From a bacterium (lineage in GTDB: Bacteria > RUG730 > JAAEPJ01), in the NCBI GenBank assembly GCA_024222485.1, contig JAAEPJ010000072.1, positions 14,225 to 78,224 of the forward strand: a DNA stretch of 64,000 nucleotides. Direction: 5' to 3'. The translations under genes and the position numbers were made by a program. The notes beneath the pieces were generated by a model, which worked only from the letters and a program-made list of their open reading frames with translations, searched no databases and had not been told where the DNA came from. Below, one piece after another: positions 28,235 through 37,720 of the stretch (within the stretch, counting starts at the first letter, position 1; each line of letters starts with the position of its first letter).

Positions 28235-28819
28235 TTAAAACCGAGGTTCTAAACCAAAAATAGCTGTAATTGTTTTCTGTGGGGTCAACATGCCTTCTTT
28301 ATTAACAGTAATATTTTCTGGCTCTAAATATTTAATAATCTCAATATTACTTTGAACATGCCAATCACCATAACCTGCACTATAGCGTTTAGTCGTTAAA
28401 TAATCATCTAAAAGTGCTTTTTTTCTAATATATTCATTAACATAGTTTGCACATTGTTCAACTGCCTCAGAGCCAATAGAGTCCCAAATAGTTGCCTTCA
28501 AAATCTGCCTATCCTCTAAAAATTTTTCAATCTTAATATCAAAATTAATTCCCAAGGTAACAGCAAAAACAACCGTTTTTGCTGAATTTAATAACAATTT
28601 TTTAACATCATCACTCCATTGATACAAAAACTCTACTTGATCCTCAATACGAATCATGGCAAATGGCTCAATCGCCACATAAACTTCTTGTATTTCTTCA
28701 AGAATCAAGGATTTTATATTCGCATCAATCTCTGTTCTTCTTGTATATTTCAAATAGGATAAAACTTTTTCGATTCTAACATTAACTTGAAAATTATTTA
28801 GTTTTTTTATTTTTAACAT
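28235..28819 (-). CDS. Stand-alone methionine synthase (MetH) reactivation-domain protein
   Basis: The protein matches only the C-terminal activation domain of cobalamin-dependent methionine synthase, which binds S-adenosylmethionine and supports reductive remethylation of oxidised B12. The family hallmark RYSAGYGDWHV is present, with MLTPQKTITAIFG near the end (MetH usually reads MxPxKSVxGxxF). At about 195 residues there is no room for the folate, homocysteine or cobalamin domains. The start is within the secF 3' end: the tandem ATGs at 28822/28819 follow GGTGG. Its partner would be a MetH lacking this domain, encoded outside the window. The B12 uptake genes at 50-55 kb fit this use. Confidence 0.82.
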   Translation of the reverse strand: MLKIKKLNNFQVNVRIEKVLSYLKYTRRTEIDANIKSLILEEIQEVYVAIEPFAMIRIEDQVEFLYQWSDDVKKLLLNSAKTVVFAVTLGINFDIKIEKFLEDRQILKATIWDSIGSEAVEQCANYVNEYIRKKALLDDYLTTKRYSAGYGDWHVQSNIEIIKYLEPENITVNKEGMLTPQKTITAIFGLEPRF

Positions 28820-29678
28820 CATAAACCACCGGACTTGCCACAAAAATAGTTGAATAAACACCAGAAATCATTCCGATTATTAAAACCAGTGAAAAGTCAC
28901 GCAAAATATCCCCACCAAATAAAAAAAGTGCAAAAGCAGAAAAAAGAGTCAAAACTGTTGTAATAACAGTTCGTGAAAGAGTTTGGTTTATACTGTCATT
29001 TACAACGACATCAAGCGGATCTTTATAGCGTATCCGAATATTTTCACGAATTCTATCATAAATTACGATTGTATCATTAATCGAGTAACCAACAATAGTC
29101 ATTAAAGCCGCCACTACTGGTAAAGTAATTTCTTTTCCCAACAAAGAAAAAATCCCAACAGTTACTAAAATATCATGGACAAGTGCCATCACACCCGCAA
29201 GCCCCCAAATACCTGCATGGAAACGAATAGCAATATAAATAATAATACCTAAAAATGCCAAACAAAATGCTAAAAGAGCACGCTTAACAAGCCACTTACC
29301 AACTGCAGGACCGACAATCTCCACCTTTTCAATCACAAAATCTTTATTAATATAAGTTTGAAGCTCATTAATTTTGCTATTCGCAAGCTGATCAGTAGCA
29401 GGGATTCTAAAAATCATAATATTACTACCAGTAAAACGCTGGATTGCTATATTCTCAAACCCCATGCTCTCAAGACCTGTTCTAACTTCATCATTCTCGA
29501 TTGCAATTTCTCCAAAATTCAATTGAACCAAAGTCCCTCCAGTGAAATCAATACCAAGTTTTGGTCCACCCTTAGAAATCAAAGAAAAAAGACCTGCTAA
29601 AATTACAATCATACTTAAAATATAAGCAAACTTTCTTTTTGCTAAAAAATTAATATTTGTATTTCTAAAAATATCCAT
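28794..29678 (-). CDS. secF: Protein translocase subunit SecF
   Basis: An inner-membrane RND-type subunit that helps SecYEG complete protein export using the proton or sodium gradient. It has a first helix, the periplasmic region beginning LGIDFTGGTLVQL, and the five-helix core with SINDTIVIYDRIREN. The start is ATG 29678 with GGGAG nine nt upstream; a longer frame to 29714 adds an unconserved lead. It follows secD by 54 bp and its last codons overlap the MetH-reactivation gene. Confidence 0.96.
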   Translation of the reverse strand: MDIFRNTNINFLAKRKFAYILSMIVILAGLFSLISKGGPKLGIDFTGGTLVQLNFGEIAIENDEVRTGLESMGFENIAIQRFTGSNIMIFRIPATDQLANSKINELQTYINKDFVIEKVEIVGPAVGKWLVKRALLAFCLAFLGIIIYIAIRFHAGIWGLAGVMALVHDILVTVGIFSLLGKEITLPVVAALMTIVGYSINDTIVIYDRIRENIRIRYKDPLDVVVNDSINQTLSRTVITTVLTLFSAFALFLFGGDILRDFSLVLIIGMISGVYSTIFVASPVVYDVKNKKTK

Positions 29679-29731
29679 TTTATTTTTCTCCCTATTATCT
29701 TTAAAATAATACAATTCATTATCCTAATATT

Positions 29732-31111
29732 TTAAATACTTAAACTTTTAATTTCTTGATTCTTTAAAATTAGTTCATAAATAACTTTTGTTACAATAAT
29801 AGCTGTAAACATACTACTCGCAAGACCAATAGTTAGCGTTACAGCAAAACCTTTAACGGGGCCTGTTCCAAACTGGAACAAAAACATTGCAGCAATCAAG
29901 GTTGTTATATTCGCATCCATGATTGTTGAAAATGCCTTATCATAGCCAGCATCTACAGCAATCCTGATTGTTTTACCTGCTCGTAACTCTTCTTTAATTC
30001 TCTCACAAATTAAGACATTTGCATCAACGGCCATACCAATGGTTAAAATAATACCAGCAATACCAGGTAAAGTTAATGTTGCATGAAAATAAGCCATTAA
30101 TCCAAGAATAATAACAGTATTTAAAAGCAAAGCAATGTTAGCAATAACTCCAGAAAATTTATAGTAAACAAGCATAAACAGTACAACCATTATCATGCCA
30201 ACGAGACCAGCAATTGCTCCTTTTTTAACACTATCAGAACCAAGTGTCGGTCCAACAGTTCGATTCTCAATAATATAGACAGGTGCAGGTAAGGCACCCG
30301 CTTTTAAAATAATTGCTAAATTCTTCGCCTCTTCAGGAGTAAAGCTACCCTCAATAATAGCATTACCATCAGGAATACGAGATTTAATTACAGGTGCAGA
30401 CTGTACAATACCATCTAAAACAATAGCTAAGCGTTTCTGAGTATTTTCACCTGTTACATCTGCAAATTTTTGCCCACCTTCTTTATTAAAAGTTATCGCG
30501 ACATACGGAGAACCATAATCGCCACCGACTTTAACTTCTGCATTCGTTAAAGAGCTACCTGTGACTGCAGCCTTTTTTTTCACGGCATAGTTACCATAGT
30601 CTTTCCCTTTTAAAACTTCAATATTCGCTGGCAACTGATCTTGAAGAATATTCCCTTCTTCATCCATATAATCACTTATTACAAAATCATCCTCTACAAG
30701 CTTAAATTCAAGCAAAGCTGTCTTCCCCACCAATTCAACGGCTCTATCAGGATTTTTAATACCAGGAAGCTGCACGGCAATCCACTTATCACCTTGACGA
30801 GAAATCAAAGGTTCACTAACACCAAACTGGTCAACTCTATTCCGAATAATCTCTATAGATTGCTCCATAGCATCCGCCAAAGTTACATTTTTCGGAATTT
30901 TTGCGACATCAAGCTCAAGTAAAAGGTTCATCCCCCCTCTTAAATCAAGTCCGAGATTTAAGGACTTCTCTATCAGTGGATCACGCAAACCTTCACGAGT
31001 CTCACGCTCAGACTCACTTAAAGAATACCATGTAAATGATGGATAAATATGCCAGATAGAAAAAATCAAAACAATTCCTATCAAAATTAATCTAAAACCT
31101 TGATGTTTCAT
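29732..31111 (-). CDS. secD: Protein translocase subunit SecD
   Basis: Partner of SecF in protein export. The N-terminal helix is followed by a periplasmic region with GLDLRGGMNLLLELDV, and the membrane core has GMAVDANVLICERIKEE. At 459 residues it is on the short side of SecD but complete, with six expected helices. GGAGGG is 3 nt from the ATG. Gene order yajC-secD-secF is the common bacterial one. Confidence 0.96.
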   Translation of the reverse strand: MKHQGFRLILIGIVLIFSIWHIYPSFTWYSLSESERETREGLRDPLIEKSLNLGLDLRGGMNLLLELDVAKIPKNVTLADAMEQSIEIIRNRVDQFGVSEPLISRQGDKWIAVQLPGIKNPDRAVELVGKTALLEFKLVEDDFVISDYMDEEGNILQDQLPANIEVLKGKDYGNYAVKKKAAVTGSSLTNAEVKVGGDYGSPYVAITFNKEGGQKFADVTGENTQKRLAIVLDGIVQSAPVIKSRIPDGNAIIEGSFTPEEAKNLAIILKAGALPAPVYIIENRTVGPTLGSDSVKKGAIAGLVGMIMVVLFMLVYYKFSGVIANIALLLNTVIILGLMAYFHATLTLPGIAGIILTIGMAVDANVLICERIKEELRAGKTIRIAVDAGYDKAFSTIMDANITTLIAAMFLFQFGTGPVKGFAVTLTIGLASSMFTAIIVTKVIYELILKNQEIKSLSI

Positions 31112-31183
31112 GTTCCCTCCAATACAAAATATTCCTGTTTATTTTTAAAATATAAACAAGACATTTCTTTATATCTATAAAAT

Positions 31184-31504
31184 TTATTTGTTATCCGAAT
31201 TAATAACTTGTGAAATTGAATTTTTTTCAAGTAAAACTTTCGTTGAATCAGATATTTTCACATAAACCGTACTTTGCAAATCTGACTTAAAGCTATCAAC
31301 TTGCCCATAAATCCCCCCAGAGGTAATAACTTTATCACCAACCTGAATATTTGCAACCATAAGTTTATGTTGATCCGCTTTTTTCTTCTGTGGACGAATT
31401 AAAAAGAAATAAAAAATAACAAATAATAAAATTAATGGAATAAACCCTGTAATTGGATTTTGTGATGCAGTATTAACACCTGCTTCTGCATAAAGTAACG
31501 ACAT
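31184..31504 (-). CDS. yajC: Preprotein translocase subunit YajC
   Basis: A small single-helix membrane protein of the SecDF-YajC complex. The helix is FIPLILLFVIFYFFLIRPQ followed by KKKADQHK, and then GDKVITSGGIYGQV, the conserved soluble stretch. ATG 31504 is chosen; a TTG two codons earlier lies too near the AAGGAG site. Confidence 0.94.
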   Translation of the reverse strand: MSLLYAEAGVNTASQNPITGFIPLILLFVIFYFFLIRPQKKKADQHKLMVANIQVGDKVITSGGIYGQVDSFKSDLQSTVYVKISDSTKVLLEKNSISQVINSDNK

Positions 31505-31600
31505 ATTCAATAACTCCTTTTTATATTAAGTAGAAATAACAAAGTTATCTCTCTCCAAATTCCGAATATCTTAGCATTTTTTACGAGGAGATGTAAAGAA

Positions 31601-32596
31601 CTACAGCTCTAAAAATATTTGATTAAAAAATGGAATTCCTAAATCTGTTAAAACGACATTTTTTACTTTTGTTTTTAAATAACCTTTTTGAATCCAAAAA
31701 TCATACTTTTTTTGATAAGGGATGCCTTTATCAAGCAATCTCATATTTAGCATCTTTTTTTCAAGCTCAACTTGCTCATTGCTAAGTTCTTCAACCTCTT
31801 GTTTACCGTTAAAATAATCCGCTAGTTTATTCGCATTTTTATATCTTCGTTCTTTTAAAAAAGAACATGCTGAGGGACCAAGCCCCAAATATTCACCTCT
31901 ATTCCAGTAAACTAAATTATGTTTACATTCTTTACCTTTTTTCGCAAAATTTGAAATTTCATAATGCAAAAATCCATAATTCTTTATTATTCTGACTGAT
32001 TCTAAATATGTCTCCACTTGATCTTCTGCTGTCGAGTAATTATCCAGCATATAAAGAGAAAGGTGCGTAATTTTATGCCCTTCATTTTTTAAAAACATAT
32101 TAAGTTCTCGTAAAAAATAAGGATAATCTTTAAATCCTACAATTAAGTCGATATTAATATCTTTCTGACAATCACTTAAGTAAGCAAAAACTTGTTGGAA
32201 CCTTTCAAAAGTATGAAGTCTACCGATTTTTTTTAGAATATTATTATCAAAAGCTTGAAGACCAAGACTAAACCTATTGACAATATTTAACTTTGCTATT
32301 TTTTCTAATGTTAAACTCTCAGGATTAGCTTCTAGCGTGAACTCCAACAAAGACGTTAAATCAAAATTATTTTTTATCAGCTTGATTAATTTGTCAAGCT
32401 GCGTAACAGAAAGGAGAGAAGGTGTTCCTCCTCCGATGAAAATAGTTGAGAGTTTCATCCCTCTATAAAGTTGCATTTCCCTCTCAAGGGCAATTAAATA
32501 CTTATCTATTAAGTCTAGCCCCTCAGGATATGAAACAAAATCACAGTAACCACATTTAGCCTTACAAAATGGAACATGGATATAAAGACTTTTCAT
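31601..32596 (-). CDS. hemW: HemW-like radical SAM heme chaperone / coproporphyrinogen III oxidase-like protein
   Basis: A radical SAM protein with the triad Cys11, Cys15, Cys18 in VPFCKAKCGYCDF. The next block, TIFIGGGTPSLL, and the FTLEANPESLT and RFSLGLQAFD segments are those of HemW. HemW binds heme and is distinct from true HemN. At 331 residues it is a little short, and the C-terminal HemN-C part is reduced. It lies 22 bp after cmoA. Confidence 0.88.
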   Translation of the reverse strand: MKSLYIHVPFCKAKCGYCDFVSYPEGLDLIDKYLIALEREMQLYRGMKLSTIFIGGGTPSLLSVTQLDKLIKLIKNNFDLTSLLEFTLEANPESLTLEKIAKLNIVNRFSLGLQAFDNNILKKIGRLHTFERFQQVFAYLSDCQKDINIDLIVGFKDYPYFLRELNMFLKNEGHKITHLSLYMLDNYSTAEDQVETYLESVRIIKNYGFLHYEISNFAKKGKECKHNLVYWNRGEYLGLGPSACSFLKERRYKNANKLADYFNGKQEVEELSNEQVELEKKMLNMRLLDKGIPYQKKYDFWIQKGYLKTKVKNVVLTDLGIPFFNQIFLEL

Positions 32597-32617
32597 AACT
32601 TTTTATAAACCTCGGAC

Positions 32618-33328
32618 TTATTTGATCGCATAAATCGAAATAAAATTAAAACTTTGGAACCACTGATAAACTTGCTTAAAACCAATTTCCTTTAATATTT
32701 CTTGGTAAAACCCTAATCTCTCACAAACCAAAACATCTTCTAATGCTGTGCGTTTTTGAGCAATTTCAAGGTCTGTATAGTCATTAACTTTCTTAAAAAG
32801 TGCTTGAAAATCTTCTTGAAAAATATTCTCACTCTTGCTATCAAATTTAATCTTTTCCGAAAGGATGAAACAACTATCATTGTTCATGCCATGCCAAATA
32901 TTTTTTAAAAGATTTTTTCGTTTACTCGGAGCAATAAACTGAAGCACATAATTCATAGAAATAAAAGAAGCATTTTCAAGCTTAATATCACAAATATCTG
33001 CAAAAATAAAATCAATACTTGGATTATTAAACTGTATCCCTTTAAGCATTGCCTTTGAATTATCTATTGCTTTGATATTAAAGTTTTTATCTGTATTATT
33101 TTTAATAACGGAATAAGTAGTTGCTCCCAAAGAACACCCCAAATCATAATAATTAGTATGATTTTTAATAAAACTTTGTGAAATTGCCCCCGTCATTTCT
33201 ACAATAAATTTATAATTAGGAACTGAACGGTTTATCATATTTTCAAAAACAGACACAGTATTCTCATCAAATACAAACTTTTCATTATTTTTAAGCGGTT
33301 TTTGATAAATTTTATCTATTTGTTGCAT
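32618..33328 (-). CDS. cmoA: Carboxy-S-adenosylmethionine synthase CmoA-like
   Basis: A SAM-dependent Rossmann-fold protein. Its N-terminus (DENTVSVFENMINRSVPNYK) and SAM loop (YYDLGCSLGATTYSV) match CmoA closely; CmoA uses prephenate to convert SAM to carboxy-SAM for wobble uridine modification in tRNA. CmoB is not in the window. The ATG at 33328 is used because GAGG lies upstream, whereas the longer frame starts at TTG inside that site. Confidence 0.82.
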   Translation of the reverse strand: MQQIDKIYQKPLKNNEKFVFDENTVSVFENMINRSVPNYKFIVEMTGAISQSFIKNHTNYYDLGCSLGATTYSVIKNNTDKNFNIKAIDNSKAMLKGIQFNNPSIDFIFADICDIKLENASFISMNYVLQFIAPSKRKNLLKNIWHGMNNDSCFILSEKIKFDSKSENIFQEDFQALFKKVNDYTDLEIAQKRTALEDVLVCERLGFYQEILKEIGFKQVYQWFQSFNFISIYAIK

Positions 33329-33492
33329 AATATATTTCCTCAATGATAATCTCTTTATTTACTAAATAAGTTATCTCCGTTTTACTAACTTTGTAAAATA
33401 TTAAATCTAGCAGGTACAATAAGAACAACAATTAGCATAGCACCTAATTAAAGTTATACACATTTGAGCTAACTAACACATTCCTTTTTAAG

Positions 33493-35016
33493 TTAGGTCA
33501 TTACTCGAGCAACAATGACAACCTTTGTATTTCTTTGCCTAATCCTATCCCAGCGATCTTCTTCAAAGCTTTTAATTTTTTCTATTTTCTGTTTTTGTTT
33601 TACTACTAAAATGCGCATTTTTCTTTGAAGTTCAAATTCCTTAACTCGTTCATCTTTTTGTTTCTTTTTATCTAACAAAATTTCGCTTTGCTTAATCGCG
33701 TCTAAAATCTTTTTGATACGGATTTCTTCTTTTTTTAGCACACCATCCTCTATCATTGTTTTATAATTATCCAAAAATACAAATATTAAGTTACGCATAT
33801 TAAGCTCTAACTTTTTAATTGAAAAAAATTCTTTCTTATATACTTTAACGGTATTATCCAAATAAACATCATAAACGTCTAGCTCTAACATAAAACTATC
33901 CCCTACCCCTAAGTCATATAGGTCAAAACTAAGGACCAAGTGTGCTTTTAGCGTATCCGTAGATTTATAAATATCAACCTTTTGATAATTCGAATCATCT
34001 AGAATATTCAATTTGTTTTCATATCTCAAATATTTTAAAATTAAGGGTCTCATCTGTGAATGTCCCGTATATTCAGACACAACTACTTTATAGTTTTGAT
34101 GTGCTCTTGTTTCTGCTAATCCTTTTTTCTTTTCTTGGTTTTTCTTTGTCTTATATTCTGTTTTATTCATAAAAAAAGACAAAGTTAAATAATGTAAATA
34201 CCCGAGCTCTCCACGCTTAGAAAAAGCATAATCTATCCTACGACCATTTATTTCCAAGCTAAACCCCAACTTAATACCAGACATAAAATCCATATAAGGA
34301 TCAATTAGATCATTATCCACTCCTGCATAAATATTAAAATTTTCACTAATATCAGATTCAAAAGCAAAAGAGATTTCATCGCTGCTATAAAAATTGAAGT
34401 ACCAGTCCACCCAATATTTTTTATTGATACCAAAGGCAAAATTATAGTTTTCATCATCACCAAAATTTAAAAGTGAAAGTCCTACGGCTAAATCTTTACC
34501 AAAAACAGCATTGACACCAAGGTCTAAGGAGTTGCTTGCATAAACCTTATCGCTACCAACACGAGCCTCCTCAATATTAAGCCTTAAACCAAAATCAAGT
34601 GGCAGAGAAGAATTATAAGGTATAATTTTTTGGGAATACAAAATACCCAACAAGTCTTGCTTGTACTCACTTTTCCCTAAAAAAACATTGTCATCATTCC
34701 ATATTTCAACACCTTTACTGACAAACTGGGAATAACTTAACTCTGCATTACCCTGATAGAGAGGAAACGAACCCATAACTTGCCTAATATTCTCTTCATA
34801 TTCCATTGGCACATATGAAGCGGAAATAATATAATTATCTTTAGCAAACACATTTAAAGCTGGATTATAAAAAGATCCATGATATGAATCATTCTCCGCG
34901 ACATTTTTCAAAACAATACTATGAGCGTTCACAGATAAGTCTTCCACAGAAGCAAATACTGCTGCCCCCATAAAAAATAAAAATAATACCAGCAAATATT
35001 TTTGCAGCATATTCAT
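33493..35016 (-). CDS. PorV/PorQ-like outer-membrane barrel with C-terminal cytoskeletal-like extension
   Basis: A signal peptide (LLVLFLFFMGAAVFA) is followed by a PorV/PorQ-type beta-barrel pattern: SFYNPALNVFA near residue 50, then alternating strands to about residue 290 (LGVNAVFGKDLAVGLSLLNFG). The remaining 200 residues are different: a mixed alpha/beta region with YKVVVSEYTG and a highly charged helical C-terminus. PorV proteins ferry type IX secretion substrates to the surface. The ATG overlaps the stop of the T9SS-tail gene by 4 bp, so carrier and cargo may be made together. The extra domain is not one I recognise with confidence; a TolB-N/CsgG-like fold is only a guess. Confidence 0.7.
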   Translation of the reverse strand: MNMLQKYLLVLFLFFMGAAVFASVEDLSVNAHSIVLKNVAENDSYHGSFYNPALNVFAKDNYIISASYVPMEYEENIRQVMGSFPLYQGNAELSYSQFVSKGVEIWNDDNVFLGKSEYKQDLLGILYSQKIIPYNSSLPLDFGLRLNIEEARVGSDKVYASNSLDLGVNAVFGKDLAVGLSLLNFGDDENYNFAFGINKKYWVDWYFNFYSSDEISFAFESDISENFNIYAGVDNDLIDPYMDFMSGIKLGFSLEINGRRIDYAFSKRGELGYLHYLTLSFFMNKTEYKTKKNQEKKKGLAETRAHQNYKVVVSEYTGHSQMRPLILKYLRYENKLNILDDSNYQKVDIYKSTDTLKAHLVLSFDLYDLGVGDSFMLELDVYDVYLDNTVKVYKKEFFSIKKLELNMRNLIFVFLDNYKTMIEDGVLKKEEIRIKKILDAIKQSEILLDKKKQKDERVKEFELQRKMRILVVKQKQKIEKIKSFEEDRWDRIRQRNTKVVIVARVMT

Positions 35017-37517
35017 TTAATAACGACCTTTTTCATAAGTTTAGAGTCTGCAGTTTTATAAAATAGATAATAAATACCTTTGGAAAGTCCACGACCTTGC
35101 CAGGTGCGAGAATACCCCCCTTTGACCTTATTCTCATCAACTAATTTCTCTACCATCTTACCTTTAACATCATAAACTAAAATCTCTACACTCGAATCAT
35201 TACGGACATTATAGACAATATTTGTCCCCTGAGATTTAGAAAATGGGTTTGGATAAGTATGAATATCATCCTTTAAAACATTAAGAGCATAATCCCTTAT
35301 TAAAACAATTACATTATTCTCTTCACTATTATAAAGCATTCTATGTTCATCAGAAGAAGAATAGCCTAACTTGGTTGTAATAATACGCGTTTGTTCTCCC
35401 TTAGTAATAGGCATAGCTGAGGCAAATTCGCCCTGACTATCTGTGATAAATTTTAAAGTGCTTGTCGCTACAGCAATACTCACGCTCACACCACTGATTG
35501 GATTCCCATATTGATCAAGCACTATGCCCGCTAAAGTTCCAATAGAACGATCAACACCTTCCAATACATCAAAATAACGCAGACCACTAGCTCCAGCAGC
35601 GGCATGATTTTGATATAAATAATCATCCTCACCATCACCATCAACATCAACTATTTTAGTAACAGCAACTGCAGCTACATCTAAAAACCAAACAAAAACC
35701 TCAGTATCCTGTGCATAGAATATTCGGTCCAAACCATCATATCCTTTAAAAGTTGCATTATCATTAAAGCTAACAAAGTTATCGTTAGGAGAAAAAGCAA
35801 GATCATAATTACCATCACCAGTAATATCTAAATTATAGCTAGCAAATGTTTCTGCTACGGACTCAACTGACTCACTGCTAATTGACTGCGTATCATCATT
35901 TTCATCCACAATCATAGACACAGCCTTAAGATAACGCGTGTATTCTCTCCCTACAGCAAGACCTTCCTCCTCTAAATAAAATGTTGTATTAGCAGTCAAA
36001 GTAGTGCTCGCAACAATAACTTTCCCCTCTGAGTTAGAAATTTCATAGCCTAATTCTACAGCAGAATTATCTATCCAGCTCCACTGAATCGCCACACTCG
36101 ACTTTGCTACCCCCTGAAACGCAGTAGGCGGCTTAAGACCTGAGCTTACGGTAGCAGTCGTTTCCAAAATTGAGTCTTGTAAGCCATCATTCGTAAGAAC
36201 AGAAACATAATAGCTTGTCTCTGGCAGAAGGTCCGCAATACTTGCAGTAATTGTTTCACCTATTCCTCTAGTAGCTGGAGGGTTTGGCATTACCCCGCTT
36301 TTAAGAGTCGCTTCACTAGTTGCGTCCATAGAGTAATATACCTTATAAGAGACAATAGCTTGTGTATCCGGGGCATCATTAGGCTCTGTCCACTGAATTT
36401 TTACTTGATTATTTTCTGTTGGATCACCCCCTGTTAAACCTATTACTGCCTGAGGGGGGATAGTATCAACTTTAATAACATACTCAGCAGTCGTATACTC
36501 ATTCAAAGTATTGGAAGCCATAATTTTAATAATATTCTGAGTTAAGGATGAAGGGAGGTCATCAGCGGGAAAAGAAATTATGCCAGAATTTGATGCTACC
36601 GCTGAATCATATTCCCAGTACTGCCACTCACGCCAAGTAGTTCCAGCGTCTGTTGAAATAGCATAGGCTACCGGTCCATAGTTTGCTAGAACCTGCTCAG
36701 GCTCACTCTTGGTAGTTGTGGAAATTCTCAGCTCATCAAAATAACCTTGAAAACTATCATTGCCACCTGCACCTCTCCCACAAACACGAAAGGAGTTAGT
36801 GCTTCCAGCAATAGAGCCACTATGGATAGCGGAAGAATCCAAAACGCCATTTATAAAAATTTCTTTTGTTGATTCATCAAAAAGAAATGCTAAATAATGC
36901 CACTCACTATTCGCCTCATCACCAAAAATTTTCACACTAGTCAGTGTACCACCACTTGTTATCCATTCTAACTGCTGAGTCTCTGATGACAACTTGACTG
37001 TAAAAATATCATCACCAGAGAGATCATTCCCTTGGTAGATTAGATATTGAGTTGTTGTAATAGATGGTAATGGTTTAAACCAAAACTCGATTGTTCCGAT
37101 TGTTATTCCTATTTGGAATAAAGTCTCATGACTCAAAACATATTCTGTATTTCCATTACTGTAGATACTTTTTTCAAAACTATCTGCAACTATTGTGCCT
37201 GCAGAAAGAATAAGCATTCCTTCTGAGTCCAAAGTTAATGGCGGGGTATTCCCACTATTGCCAGCAAAACTGCTACTGCTATCAAGAAGCTGATTAAAAT
37301 GCCATAAATATGCTGTATTTTCATCTACACTAAAGATATGCCGTATATTATCAACTTGAGTATCATTATCAGAAATACTCACTTGAATAGCAGGGTTCTG
37401 GTTATTAATTTTTTCTGATGTTAAAGATCCATCATCAACCAAAAATGCAGAAATACTAATTTCCGCTTTTAAAATTGAGATCATTAATAAAAAAAGAATC
37501 GCTAATATTTTTTTCAT
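35013..37517 (-). CDS. Secreted multidomain protein with LamG, fibronectin III and T9SS type A sorting domains
   Basis: An 834-residue surface or extracellular protein. In order: a signal peptide (ILAILFLLMISILKAE), a concanavalin/LamG domain (about 70-275, EFWFKPLPSITT, YFDELRIST), two fibronectin type III-like domains (about 350-560), two FG-GAP-like Ca2+ loops (DITGDGNYDLAF and DVDGDGEDDYLY), a carboxypeptidase-regulatory-like domain (GIVLDQYGNPISGVSVSI) and the C-terminal sorting domain (YPNPFSKSQGTNIVY... ending GIYYLFYKTADSKLMKKVVIK-like strands). The last is the type A signal of type IX secretion. LamG and FN3 suggest carbohydrate or adhesin binding. No catalytic domain is visible. Confidence 0.88.
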   Translation of the reverse strand: MKKILAILFLLMISILKAEISISAFLVDDGSLTSEKINNQNPAIQVSISDNDTQVDNIRHIFSVDENTAYLWHFNQLLDSSSSFAGNSGNTPPLTLDSEGMLILSAGTIVADSFEKSIYSNGNTEYVLSHETLFQIGITIGTIEFWFKPLPSITTTQYLIYQGNDLSGDDIFTVKLSSETQQLEWITSGGTLTSVKIFGDEANSEWHYLAFLFDESTKEIFINGVLDSSAIHSGSIAGSTNSFRVCGRGAGGNDSFQGYFDELRISTTTKSEPEQVLANYGPVAYAISTDAGTTWREWQYWEYDSAVASNSGIISFPADDLPSSLTQNIIKIMASNTLNEYTTAEYVIKVDTIPPQAVIGLTGGDPTENNQVKIQWTEPNDAPDTQAIVSYKVYYSMDATSEATLKSGVMPNPPATRGIGETITASIADLLPETSYYVSVLTNDGLQDSILETTATVSSGLKPPTAFQGVAKSSVAIQWSWIDNSAVELGYEISNSEGKVIVASTTLTANTTFYLEEEGLAVGREYTRYLKAVSMIVDENDDTQSISSESVESVAETFASYNLDITGDGNYDLAFSPNDNFVSFNDNATFKGYDGLDRIFYAQDTEVFVWFLDVAAVAVTKIVDVDGDGEDDYLYQNHAAAGASGLRYFDVLEGVDRSIGTLAGIVLDQYGNPISGVSVSIAVATSTLKFITDSQGEFASAMPITKGEQTRIITTKLGYSSSDEHRMLYNSEENNVIVLIRDYALNVLKDDIHTYPNPFSKSQGTNIVYNVRNDSSVEILVYDVKGKMVEKLVDENKVKGGYSRTWQGRGLSKGIYYLFYKTADSKLMKKVVIK

Positions 37518-37720
37518 GTTATTTAATTTGAAGATTGCCAGCTAAACTTTTTAAGATAAAAATATATCCATAAAAAATATCCAAGTTAGACTAACTGATT
37601 ATTCTATAAAATAGTACTCAAGCGTTTCAAAAAATAAAAAGTAGCTAGATTATCAAAAAAAATCATTACTTACTCCCCCCCTATTTTAAAACCCTTACAA
37701 AGTAATACAAATTTATTTTT

